This document shows, in pieces, positions 14,206 through 24,879 of a stretch of 64,000 bases of DNA; position 1 is the first letter of the stretch; every line of letters begins with the position of its first letter. The DNA lies in contig LS997566.1 in assembly GCA_000469685.2 (NCBI GenBank), positions 30,499,496 through 30,563,495 of the forward strand. The letters run 5' to 3'. The position numbers were made by a program, and so were the translations under genes. Under the pieces are notes generated by a model. That model saw nothing but the letters and a program-made list of their open reading frames with translations, made no database searches and had not been told where the DNA came from. This stretch comes from Haemonchus contortus (taxonomy: Eukaryota > Nematoda > Chromadorea > Rhabditida > Trichostrongylidae).

Positions 14206-15132
14206 CAGACAACTACATACTAAAGCCCATGCTTGTGTGTTTGACTTGAATGCATAGAGAAACTGGCTAATTAACGGGTTGAGGAGAATTCAGGTGGAAT
14301 CGTCCGTGCGCGGCGCGAATCACAACCTCTAGTTCTTCCGCGACATGCGCAGGCTTTGCAGTCTTCGGAGGGTGATGGCTGAGAGACCACATGAAAACCT
14401 TGAATGGCTCTGACTCGACGGAAATTCACAGATACGATCAATAATCGATTGTGGACCTTTTTCACGGTACAATAAACGGTTATGAAACATCTGTGAATTG
14501 CCGCAAACACCCATTGCAAAATAATTGAACCATTGGCATCTGAACCACTAAGAGAACTTTCTCTGATACCTTGGAAATCCCTTCAAAATGGGCCATAATC
14601 CCATCCTGTCTCGAAGACTGTGAAGGCAATCAACCAGCGAGCATCCACATTTTGTTAGTGATTAAGAACCTGCTTCACTTCTATTTTTCAGACTTTATTC
14701 AATCCCAAAAAGCTCATTATTAGATTACTAAGATTTCTGGGAAACGCGATACGGCTATCCACTTCTGCTCATGATGCTGCCTTGTATAGTGTTCAACTCC
14801 TTGTTTCTTTGATTTCCATCTCGATTGTTTATGAGGGATTTAAGCCTGCTCCCGAACTTCTGATCCACTTTGTAACTGAATTACTTATCAAGTGACCTCA
14901 TGAATATGCCGGTATTCCATACGATTTTCCACATAGATTCCTTCCTGATTTGAAAACGTTTCATTACTGGCTGTTCAAATATCCCTCATTCCATTTTTGT
15001 GAATGTTTTTTCCTAATGAAAATAAAGTATGAAATGATAAATTGCACAGTATCAGTCCCTCTGTGTCATTAGATCAGTCGAATGGACAGGAATTTTCAAA
15101 CACTTCATTATTTTATTCTGAACACTGCATTA
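14206..15132. other. 3' flank of the K2P gene
   Basis: No coding signal. AATAAA at 14471-14476, about 266 bases past the channel stop, is a plausible poly(A) signal. Another AATAAA lies at about 15,022. The region ends at the TAATA target duplication of the retrotransposon, so the element landed about 0.9 kb downstream of the channel gene. Confidence 0.5.
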
Positions 15133-15137
15133 TAATA
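15133..15137. repeat. Target-site duplication TAATA (left)
   Basis: TAATA directly precedes the left LTR and is repeated at 29759-29763 directly after the right LTR. A five-base duplication is usual for Ty3/gypsy-type integrases and shows the two LTRs belong to one insertion. Confidence 0.85.
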
Positions 15138-15447
15138 GTTAGATGGGGCCTTTATTGGAGTGCGTCCACATATCATATACTAACGTTTATTAGGATAAAA
15201 CCTACACGGAATAGGCACACATATAAGGCATGCAAGTAACTACACAACTACACTGAGCAGTGAAGACACATGCGAGCTTTGCTCGCCTCCGAAGCGACCG
15301 GACCCCGAGGTCGTGCGGGACCTTCTCCCAGTTCCATCGTACCGCCTCGCGCCGCCTCCGTCCAGCTTGGCACGTCGTCGAGATCTGAAACTGATATGAT
15401 TGATTGACTGTTCTACGGCTTATACTGTTAGTTACTCTACTCTTACA
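15138..15447 (-). repeat. 3' LTR of the retrotransposon
   Basis: 310 bp, 309 of which are identical to 29449-29758. The only difference I find is A at 15424 against G at 29735. It starts TGTAAGAGTAG in element orientation and ends just before the TAATA duplication. Confidence 0.95.
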
Positions 15448-15463
15448 CCTCCCCCCTTTCCCA
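15448..15463 (-). promoter_or_regulatory. Polypurine tract for plus-strand priming
   Basis: In element orientation this reads GGGAAAGGGGGGAGG immediately before the 3' LTR. Position and composition are those of an LTR-element polypurine tract. The decayed element at 30472-30486 has a similar purine run at the same place. Confidence 0.85.
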
Positions 15464-15587
15464 AAACGTCCGTACACGGACGTTAAAAAAGTAATGAAAG
15501 GACAAAAAAAGGAAAGAAGGGATTATGGTACTTACCAGTCGAAAAAGTAGATTCTGATAAAGATGTCGGCGTCGACTACTGTGCTCT

Positions 15588-18500
15588 TCATGAGAAGATA
15601 TCGGGCAGGTCCACTGTTTCGACGATGGTGTTACGTCGTGCGGCCCACGCGACGAGCTGGCTCCAGTTAGACAAGGTGTGCAGCGCGTTGAGGTACCCTA
15701 GCACGAACTGCCCGTATTTGCAACGAGTGAGGGCGACGTTCATCCGTTGGATGTCATTCAGGAAGTTGCCGGAGGCCTCGTCAACGTCGGTGCGTGTGGT
15801 CAATATAATGGCCACGTCCATCTCGCGGCCCTGGACGGAGTCCACGGTATAAAGTGCCACTCCCAGCCTGTCGGTGTACTCCTGGAGACGATGTTGCTGC
15901 TCCTTATAAAAGGTGATGACGCCTATTGAAGAGGATGGTACGTCGCGTGATAGCAGGCCCCGAATGATGTCTCGGCAGCATTGGTCCTAGTATTCGTTGT
16001 AGTGTGACGAGGAGTACGACCGGTAAGATGTTCCGCGTACGTTCACGAGTACGAATGGCACTCGTGGGTTCGGGAGGGATAGTCGTAGGATCAAGTCGTT
16101 GCGCCTGTGCGCCGGAGTTCCGCTTTCCAACGTTCCATCGTATACCAGGGTGTTGGATAGGTGTACGAGGGCTGGGTGTGCGCGGAAAGTAGTGACTAGC
16201 GGAGCGAGTGGAATATTCCTGCTGAGTAGTAGTGACATCACTCCGCGTCCTCCGAGACGTGCTGCTAAGGCCGACCGTGGGCACCGCAAGTGGGGTTGTA
16301 ATTGGTGTACGTCCCCTATATAGATGTGACAGGCTTGCGGGAAGCGGGTTACCATCGCAACGAACACAGGTTCGGGGATCTGGGAAGCTTCGTCCGCAAT
16401 TATGGTTCGGCAGGAAGACAAGAGTTCGTGGAATAGGCCTCCTTCCCTCGTGGAGTTCAGTAGCGACGAGGTGGTGATACAAAGAACGGCCGGAAACTGG
16501 AGTCGTAATAATATCGCGATAGCGCGTTCCGTTGCTTCCGAGTTACACATTTCGGCAATGCGGTACTCCTCCCGTTCCTCTTCAGAAAGGCGTGATAGTT
16601 GTTCAGGGTGGAATAGTAGTTGTTCGAGTAGGCGTCTTCCGCGTGTATAGCGTCGCATTCTCCTGATCTCCTGGGGGTGGAGTCGGTTGAAATACCGGGA
16701 GAGCAGGCTCTGTAGAGTTGTGTGGAGATCCACAGGTGTTCGCGGTACCCCTTCTTGTAGTGCGGAGTCGGCGACGAAGCGCAGAATCGGAAGATGGCTG
16801 AATTCGTCGAGCCGGAGGAGGGTTTCGATGAATTGGGCGATTGCCACGTTCGTTGTTGCCGTAGCGATAACCAATTCTCCGGGTACGGAGAGGCGTGCGG
16901 CTATGAACGCTCCAATGACGGTTTTGCCCGTTCCGTACGCGGCCTGGATGGCAAAAATTGGATGTGTGCCTGTACTCATCTCTACTGCCCTAGCCTGGTC
17001 CGGGCGGAGCTGAAGGCGACGAGAATCGAGTATGACGCTCATGTTCGTTGGAGGTGGCGGAGGAGGAGGGTTGTGGTCTCGAGGTCGGCCGCCGAAGACG
17101 GAGTCCAGGATAACATTCGCTAGGAACGGCGATGCGGGATCAATGCCAGAGAAATGTTGGAGGCGGCTAGAAGCTCAAACACCGGGTCCGTTCCTGATGG
17201 GGCTCGGGAGAGGCGAACACACACACGTGCCCGCGCGGTGTGATCGTCAAATACCTGCCCGTGTTCGATGACTGCGTCCCTTATCGACTGCTGAGAGCGA
17301 GTGTCTGCGCTGAGTTCAACGGCGAGGGTCCTGGAGTCGAAGTCATACTGCACGAAAGTGATGGTGGCTCGAGTCATTGTGGTTGAGTGTACTACCCATA
17401 CGTTGACATTGCGCGAGCGGTTCCAGCCGTTGTCTGGGGCCATGGACGGGAGCTCAATTTGCAGCCGAAGCGGTAAACCGTCGAGGTTGGGAATGAAGGC
17501 CACTATTTCGTGCGTGCACTTGTCATCGGTGAGGAAGGCCTGCGAGGCCAGTGAGGCACTTGCGACAGCAAACAGCTTTCCCATTCGGAGACGTGCCACG
17601 CGGATATGGCGTCCGTAGCTTGTAAATGCGGCAAGCCGCTCGTTGACCCAGTTACGATCTTCCTGGGGCAACAGGGACACCCTGAGAGGCATGATGGCTT
17701 CGTTGGGGTGGGCCGGAAAGAAGCGACGAATCTCTGCCGTGAGTACGCGTTGAGCCTGAACGGAGATGGCCGTGTGTGAGAAGCGCATCGCGCAAGAAAC
17801 CTTTGTTCGTGCGCTGGCTAAGAGCAGGTCTTCTCGTTCGACTTGCGTGAGAGGGAAGGAACATACTGATTGCGTGACTCGGAGGGCCTTTGGGGAGCCT
17901 TCGAACGCTGCATAGATGTGGTTGACAGCTTGCCCTCGATTACCTCTACGTGCGACTGCGAGAACTATGCCAAGTATGTTACGCTGTGCTGGAGTAGCGA
18001 AGATAAACTCATGTACTCGGAAGAAAAATGGCTGGGTTAGGTTCAGTGCCGGTGGGCGTGGTGCCCGTGCCTGCCAGAGTGAATGTTCGCGGTCCTCCGT
18101 GTCCAGTGTTGACAGTGTAGGGCGTAGGGAAATCACCCATACAAAATCTTTGACGGAAACTTGGGTGCGATCGAATCCCCGTGTCCGCGAGAGGTAATTG
18201 ATAGAATCTTGCGTCAAAGGGATACAGTGAAGTTCCCGGTGGTCGGGACCTGGCACAAAAAAATCCTTGGCTTCGATGATGATGCCCGTACCGTAGTAGC
18301 TGTTGACGACCTGGTATAATACGGGGCGCACTCCGCTCGGTAGACGTGGAGGCAGGAGGCGGGTCGGTCCTAATCCGGAAATGGACGGCAATTGAGCGAA
18401 GGTGGGCGAGTCGTCCTGGTAGTGATTGTCGAGTAGGTCGGCGATGAGGTTCGCGGCATGCTGTCGGAAGGTGATGACGTCTGGCATTCGAGTGAGTTCC

Positions 18501-19120
18501 AGTATAGGAAGCGGATTGGTGGGAGATGGTGTGCCGACGAAGCGCCGTGGGGTCAGAGAACGCACGAAAGAACCGCCAAAGTAGCCGTTATGTGGTATTG
18601 GCCGATAAACGTGCATAGGTAGGACGCCTGTTACCATCTCTTCTGTTAGCTCCGACCAGTCTTGTCGGGGAGCGATGTAGTTGCCCCAAGGGTGCTGATG
18701 TGTGAACTCGTTGACGTATCCTTGAGGGGTTTACTCAAAACGTGGGGAATGTGCAGGATGGGGCTGTATGCCCTGTAATACGGACGGACGAGAGGGTGGT
18801 GCTGGTGCTGGTGCCGGTGCCGCAGCTGGTGCTGGTGCGGGCGCTCTGACTTTCTTCGGAGGTGAGGACGCCGATGGTGTGGACGTCGAAGATGATTGCC
18901 GCTCTGATGAGGCAGTTCGTTAGGTGGAGAAAGTAGTTGACCTCGATGTAGATGGGAGGTCTGATGACTGCGGCGGCGAAGGAGGAAACGATTCCTGACG
19001 TCCTGACGTTGGCGCACTGAGAGACAGCTGTTCGAGGGAGGCCGAAGGAGATGCCCGGAGGGCTGATGAATTAGACGGGGAGGCCGCTGGAGGCGACGTG
19101 TCGTGATTGGAGTCGCTCAT
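15588..19120 (-). pseudogene. Upf1-like superfamily 1 helicase ORF carried by the retrotransposon (broken)
   Basis: One long ORF of about 1,170 codons. It starts at ATG 19120, passes in-frame TAA stops at 18920-18922 and 18731-18733, runs open to 17120, continues in another frame (shift near 17,150-17,180) to a TAG at 15987-15989, and then goes on in the same frame to 15588. The N-terminus is Ser/Pro-rich with a basic PPKKVR stretch and an Ala-Pro repeat (about 18,795-18,850). The middle 500 residues (18637-17120) match nothing I know. The helicase core shows motif I AYGTGKT, Ia ATATTNVA, II DEASQ, III GDVHQLQP, IV TTFRAHP (17042-15990), V VDSVQGRE and VI RMNVALTRCK (15850-15720). DEAxQ and GDxxQLxP are hallmarks of the Upf1/MOV10/DNA2 class. 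It occupies the position where env usually lies. Confidence 0.88.
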
Positions 19121-19131
19121 TTTGTCGAGTC

Positions 19132-19185
19132 CGATTTCTTCTCGACTAGGGTACGTGGGTAAGTACCCTAGTCGAGAAGAAATCG
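19132..19185. other. Perfect 23-bp hairpin before the helicase ORF
   Basis: Arms 19132-19154 and 19163-19185 are exact reverse complements around an 8-base loop. In element orientation the hairpin sits in the leader just upstream of the helicase start codon at 19120. It could be an RNA structure controlling expression of that ORF, or a snap-back replication scar. Confidence 0.85.
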
Positions 19186-19675
19186 ACGAATGGAATCCGG
19201 TGGAGAGCGGACGTGAGTCGGAGGACTAGCTGTTGGATCGTAGTGGTCCGGGCTCCGAAGAATTGGTAGAGGCGGACCGAAGACGTAGACCACGACTGCT
19301 CTCAAACTGATGATGGACGGCTTCTGAAACGTGTACAGTGTGTTTCAAAAGTATGTGCACACCCAACATTTTGTTTTTTTGGGGATACCATTGCTTTCTG
19401 TGACCTGTGACCTTTACCATTGAATTCCTTGTGTGCTATAACCTTCGAACACTTTCTCTGAAAAAACATCGTAGCTGCTAACATAATTTTTTATTGAAGA
19501 AAAATTTTTGCTTTGTTTCAAAAGTATGTGCACACTTAGCAAAAAACAAAAATATAACTGAGATCAGAAATCAATACGGCCCCCTAAATTTCTGTAAAGG
19601 TTATTGACTACGAGGAATCGTTTGAGAATGGTTTCGTCACGGTACCTTATCTAGTTACCTTTGAAATGAAAAATT

Positions 19676-20074
19676 TTGAGTGTGCACATACTTTTGAAAC
19701 TTCAACTGGGCCGCTCTTTTCCATGCATTGCTAGATTCATTCGAGACCCTAGCAGCTATCGCTCACAACCTATTCCTGGCCGTCCACGTATTTTGACTGC
19801 TCAGGACAACAGAAGAATAGCCCGTCTTGTGGCGGATACTTCTTTGTCTTCGAGTCAGGTCCGAGCCCAGATGGATTTATCAGTCTCGCGTACGACCGTT
19901 TGGCGCTCTATCCGGTCTAATGAGTATATCACACGAGAGACGATGAAAAAGGCTTTTCGTATCAGTACTTGCCACAAGCTGACAAGGCTGGAGTTTACTC
20001 GCCCAGACCATCAAAGAGCCTCCTCCAAATTCCTTCTCCAAAACAAAAGTGGCTTTTGGCGAAGGTCCCCATAG
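19676..20074 (+). pseudogene. Tc1-like transposase, N-terminal fragment (left arm)
   Basis: The frame enters from the terminal repeat and encodes the DNA-binding half of a Tc1/mariner transposase: a first helix-turn-helix, a GRPR hinge with flanking RILTAQDNRRIARLV, and a second helix-turn-helix (SVSRTTVWRSI). The DDE catalytic domain is absent; the frame runs into the unique centre of the fold-back element. It could at most give a DNA-binding fragment. Confidence 0.8.
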
Positions 20075-20133
20075 TTATGATGAAATCCATCCGGCCCGTC
20101 GATATTATACTTCTTTTTATCAGAGAAGATCAC

Positions 20134-20562
20134 CTAAGAACAAAATGGGTACAACACGTTGTTTGTTCTAAAAGTAGGAAAATCCTGAAAATTCTTGAAC
20201 AACCGTATCTTGTCCCATGATGTTGCCATGCTCCCACGAGCAAACTCCAGCCTTGTCAGCTTGTGGCAAGTACTGATACGAAAAGCCTTTTTCATCCTCT
20301 CTCGTGTGATATACTCATTAGACCGGATAGAGCGCCAAACGGTCGTACGCGAGACTGATAAACCCATCTGGGCTCGGACCTGACTCACAGACAAAGAAGT
20401 ATCCGCCACAAGACGGGCTATTCTCCTGTTGTCCTGAGCAGTCAAAATACGTGGACGGCCAGGAATAGGTTGTGAGCGATAGCTGCTAGGGTCTCGAATG
20501 AATCTAGCAATGCATGGAAAAGAGCGGCCCAGTTGAAGTTTCAAAAGTATGTGCACACTCAA
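20134..20562 (-). pseudogene. Tc1-like transposase, N-terminal fragment (right arm)
   Basis: Inverted copy of the left-arm fragment with a few substitutions, for example VSQVRAQMG in place of SSQVRAQMD. It has the same two helix-turn-helix segments and GRPR hinge and likewise lacks the catalytic domain. The two face each other across 20002-20236. Confidence 0.8.
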
Positions 20563-20931
20563 AATTTTTCATTTCAAAGGTAACTAGATAAGGTACCGTG
20601 ACGAAACCATTCTCAAACGATTCCTCGTAGTCAATAACCTTTACAGAAATTTAGGGGGCCGTATTGATTTCTGATCTCAGTTATATTTTTGTTTTTTGCT
20701 AAGTGTGCACATACTTTTGAAACAAAGCAAAAATTTTTCTTCAATAAAAAATTATGTTAGCAGCTACGATGTTTTTTCAGAGAAAGTGTTCGTGTATTAT
20801 AAGGGTGTAATAAAGTCTCCATTTTGTTTTGAATTGAATTGTTGCGAATTGAATTGGTCAATTCTGTGTGATTGTATCCTACGACTGACACCGAGGGAGC
20901 CTGGGCGGATGACAGCTGTTGTTGTTCTGAG

Positions 20932-23708
20932 TCAGGAAGCCATGGGGGACGTGAAAACCGGTCCGGAAAGCATGAAGCAGCGTTTGACTTGATTCATGTG
21001 GACGCATTTGGGTGGGCTCTGGGGGCTCGTTATGCTGAGAATGGTAAGGTGAGGGGGGTCGACCGCTAATACGCGAAACTGTCCGAGCCATGGATAACAG
21101 AGTTTGGCTGAAAGACCCGGCATAGGTGTGAAGTCGCGGAGGTATACCCTATCCCCTACTTTAATATTGAGAGGTAAGAGGCCGGTTTTGTCGTATTGGC
21201 GTTTCATCGCATCGCTCCTTTTACGGTTATAGGCGACTGCGTCAGACCAGCTTGCATGTAAAGTGGTTACGAGGGATTCTTTATAAATGCTAATGTCTTC
21301 GTCAGAGGGGATGTGCCGCTGGCGATGGTGTTTGAGGAGCAGGTCAATGTTCAGCACCGGGTCCCTACCGAACATGAGGAAAAACGGAGAGTCGTTGGTG
21401 GATGTATGCACAGAAGTATTGTATGAGAGGGTGCAGGCCGGTAAGAACAGGTCCCAAACGGTTTGATTTCGATTAATGTATGTGCGGAGCATTTCCTGAA
21501 AGGTAGCAAACACCCTCTCACAAGCGCCATTGCCCTCATGGTGGTAGGGGGTGGTAAAATAGCGTCCAATTTGCAGCAACCGCCCGATCTCCGTGAGTAG
21601 TTCCTCCTTAAGGTATGAGGCGTTGTCAAAGACTAAAACGGTCATTGCACCGAAGACAAATATACATTGGGTGACGATGGGGTGTGCGACAGTGAGAGCG
21701 GTACAGTCTGGGAGTGCTGCCGTGACCACGAACTTGCTAAAGTGGTCGATGAGGCATACTATATACTTATTGCCGTTGGTAGTGCGATGATATGGGCCGC
21801 TAAGATCTAAGTATACTTTGTCGGATATAGCTCCCGCATGTACAGGGATCAAGGGCTCCCGGGATAAAGGATGTGGGCGCTTACGTTGGCAAGAGTCACA
21901 TGAACGTACGTATTTAAATACATCCTCCTTAAGTGAAGGCCAGAAGAAACGCCGCGCGATCTTGGCGACTGTTTTCTTCCAGCTGAAGTGGCCCCCGGCG
22001 GAGGGACTATCGTGTAAAGCGAGGCAAATTGGCTCACGCAGGGCTTGGGGGACGAAAATCACCGCCCGGTTACGACTCCGTGTGGCTGTAGGTCCTACAT
22101 AGTACAAACAGCCATTTTTCTGTATCGAGCATTGGTCTATCCATGGTAAGCAGGAGTCGCGCATAGCTGCGGGGGTATGATCAGGGAAAGTCCCATTTTC
22201 CAAAAAGTACATGATGGTATTGCACAAGGGGTCCTGCTTTTGAGCTAGGAGCGCATCATACGGCCGAATGTAAAGTGGTGGGGCCAGAGCCGGTGATTCT
22301 GTATCGGACGATGGTGGGTGATGTGCCCGTGAGACGAGGCAACGTGGAAACTCAATGATGTCCTCGCTCTCCTGGGTTCCGTCAACGAAACAATTATTCG
22401 AGTTGCTACTGAGATGGTCGGCGACCACGTTTGAGGATCCCTTATGATATTCGATGGAAATATCATAACTTTGCAACTCAACCACCCATCTGGCCAGGTT
22501 ATCATGAGCTTTGCGGTGCCGTAGCAAATAGGTGAGAGGTTGGTGGTCGCATAGCACCCGAGTGTGATTCCCATAAACGATGGCACGAAAAAATCGAAGG
22601 GCACTGATCATGGCGAATAACTCGATGTGCTTTTGCTGTGAGGGTGACAGGGTCTTACTGAAGTACCCAATGGCGACAGGGGACGAAGCGGAAGGAGCTT
22701 GCAGCTGAAGGAGGGCTGCCCCTACGGCCACCTTGCTACCGTCTGTGTGAAGTATGAAGTCCTTATCTTGAGGAGACGATAAGCAGGGACGATTGACTAA
22801 GATGGTTTTTAATTGAGCAAAAGCCGCCGCTTGAGGTTCTTCCCATTTAAAGGGGACTTTGTTCTTACATAGTTCGTATAGTGGTGCTGCTGTGAGTGCG
22901 AAATTTTTGACAAATTTGCGAAAGAAATTAGCCATGCCCAAGAACCCTTTGACTGCCTTCGTGGATGTGGGGGTGGGCATGTCGTGTATCGCGCGAAGGT
23001 TATGCTCTGCAGGAGCATAAGCGGAGCCAGAAATTTCGTGTCCGAGGAAAGTGATCTGGGACCGGGCGATACTAGTAAGTTTCTTAGCCGATATTTTGAT
23101 GTTGTAAATCCGGAACCGCTCTAGTACCTTCCGTAGGGTTTGGAGATGTGCATTGAAGTCGCTGTCGAAAACGATAATATCGTCCAAATAAGCTAGACAA
23201 TCATCATCTAGGCCAGCGAGGATACGGGACATGGCCCTACAGAAGTATGCCCCTGCGTTCCGCAGCCCAAAGGGAAGGTAAACAAATTGATGCCTCGATG
23301 AGCAGCCCATCCGCATTTCGCCTGGCTGTCTGAGGACAAGCGGAGTTGCATGTAACCGGACGCTAGATCGAAGGATGTATAAAAGTTCTTGCCTGCGACC
23401 CGTTTGAGGAGGTCCTCGATACGTGGGAGCGGGTAATGGTCCGGGATGGTGATACTGTTAAGTGGCCTGAAGTCCAGGCAAACTCTCAAGGAACCGTCCT
23501 TCTTCTTTACTAAGACAGTGTTGTGTAGCCAGGGGGTGTCGCTTTCGACAATGCGTCCGGAGGCTAGGAGCTTGTTAATATGCTCGTCGAATTCCTTTTG
23601 AAACCGAGCTGATATGCGGGTTAGCCGATACCGCGAGGGTGGTATTTCTGATGTTGTCTTTATAGTAATTTGGGTATGGTTATATGAACCAAGGTCATAG
23701 GATGACAT
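20932..23708 (-). pseudogene. pol: pol: reverse transcriptase, RNase H and integrase of the retrotransposon (frameshifted)
   Basis: RT palm and fingers start in the 23708-23208 frame (KKDGSLRVCLDFRPLN, then TSFDLASGYMQL). A one-base-type shift near 23,290-23,310 moves the rest to the 23316-20932 frame. There the RT active site YLDDIIVF (about 23,190), the RNase H start HTDGSKVAVGAAL (about 22,750) and an integrase follow, with a zinc finger ending CDSCQRKR, catalytic Asp in LDLSGPY and VFDNAS, and Glu in GNGACERVF. The domain order and motifs are Ty3/gypsy. The Mutator-like MITE sits upstream, between protease and RT. The catalytic residues I can see are intact, so the damage is recent. Confidence 0.92.
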
Positions 23709-23799
23709 AGAGATCCTATCGTGAAATTCGGCAAAAAGGTCCCGGAGCAGTTGACATTGCTCGTCGGTAACGTTGGATTGTGATAGGTCGGGAACCCAA

Positions 23800-23987
23800 C
23801 AGGCACGAAAATTCAGTCCGGCACTCGGCTCTTACAGTAATCCGGCACGTGTTAACACGTGAATTTTTACCCGTCACATATACGACGCGTCGAAAAAAGG
23901 CTTTGGGCAAGGACACGGGGGTGGGCGGTGGGGTAAGCCAGGGGGTTACTGTAAGAGCCGAGTGCCGGACTGAATTTTCGTTTTAGT
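23800..23987. mobile_element. Mutator-like MITE inserted in pol
   Basis: 188 bp, flanked by the 10-bp direct repeat GGGAACCCAA at 23790-23799 and 23988-23997. The inverted termini share a perfect 35-bp core (23806-23840 and 23946-23980). A target duplication of 9-10 bp with long inverted ends fits the Mutator superfamily. It has no coding capacity and interrupts the protease-RT linker of the retrotransposon. Confidence 0.8.
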
Positions 23988-24087
23988 GGGAACCCAAGGG
24001 GAGTGCTGGGACGGAACTGTCGCTGGTGCTCCTCCGAGGGAGCATATTTCGCTAAAAATGCGAGTGAAGATCCAGGAGTGTTCCGTT

Positions 24088-24879
24088 CTAAAGTTCCAGC
24101 ACGGGTCGGGCCGAAGTGAGGCGTGGATTCTTGTAAAGAATTTTAGGGGTCGCGGATTGATTACTAATTAGTAAGTGAGTATGATTTGCCTGTGAGACAG
24201 CTGGCGCGATCATCAGGTTATCGTTAGGAAGAACCGCCCCTTCTACCAGCAAGGTGGACGCTTCAGGAACAGTGTTAGCCAGCTTACAGGGGACTAGGGT
24301 TTCTGAAGCAGGGGGTAGTACCGTTGTTGAGGCCGCGCGAACTGCCACAGGGGCTGGTTCGGAATTTAGCATTCCGGGAAGGGTGGTTCCTTTTGCTGTA
24401 AGGATGGGAAGGGCTTCTTCGCCGACCAGGAAGATGTGTTGGGCGTAGTTAAGCAGCCATGGCGGGACACGCTGAAGAAAGTCGTTGCCTAATATTACGT
24501 TATATGCGTCAACCGCCCGAGGAACGCATTCCGCCTCAGTGAAATGGATGGAATGGGCGAGACTGACCTTGCCTACCTGGAGGGTGACAAGAGCCGATCC
24601 CACAAACTTAACGGGTCAACCCGCCATGCCTACGGCTGCGGGCACGGAGCACGGTGCTAAATCAAACACTCCCAATAAGGGAAGCAAGGATTGGCTGGCA
24701 ATAGTGACCCCGGCGCCCGTGTCGACTAGTCCCAACATGTGAACGCTATTAGCTCGAATGGGTATCTGTGTAACAAAGAAGGGCAGAGGGCTATCTACCG
24801 ACATTACCGATACCGGGACTACTGTTGCTCTAGGGGGCCACGAAGTAGATGCGTCGATCTGAATTTGAGAAACGCCCAA
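24088..24879 (-). pseudogene. Retroviral-type aspartic protease of the retrotransposon, with in-frame stop
   Basis: The open frame starts at 24879, overlapping the end of the env-like frame by about 60 bases in a different phase. It carries the active-site segment LGLVDTGAGVTIAS (about 24,700-24,735). An in-frame TGA at 24616-24618 interrupts it, and the same frame continues with VTLQVGKV and YNVILGNDFL, the usual second half of a retropepsin, to 24088. Retropepsins process Gag-Pol. How ribosomes or splicing would reach this frame from gag is not evident. Confidence 0.85.

Larger units (their letters stand above)
19336..20792. mobile_element. Fold-back Tc1-like element nested in the retrotransposon
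   Basis: The left end is TA followed by CAGTGTGTTTCAAAAGTATG (from 19336), a Tc1-type terminus. Two arms, 19446-20001 and 20237-20792, are almost perfect reverse complements. Each contains an internal copy of the terminal repeat and the 5' part of a Tc1-type transposase gene. The 235-bp centre is unique. The right outer end, equivalent to 19336-19445, is missing. It lies between integrase and helicase and interrupts the spacer, not a recognised domain. Confidence 0.85.

Noticed and set aside
15904..16482. 192-codon minus frame overlapping the helicase, and several plus-strand frames over it
   Set aside because: Shadow frames in GC-rich coding sequence. The helicase frame has all motifs.
18646..19017. 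123-codon His/Arg-rich minus frame
   Set aside because: Out-of-phase reading of the Ser/Pro/Ala-rich N-terminus of the helicase ORF.
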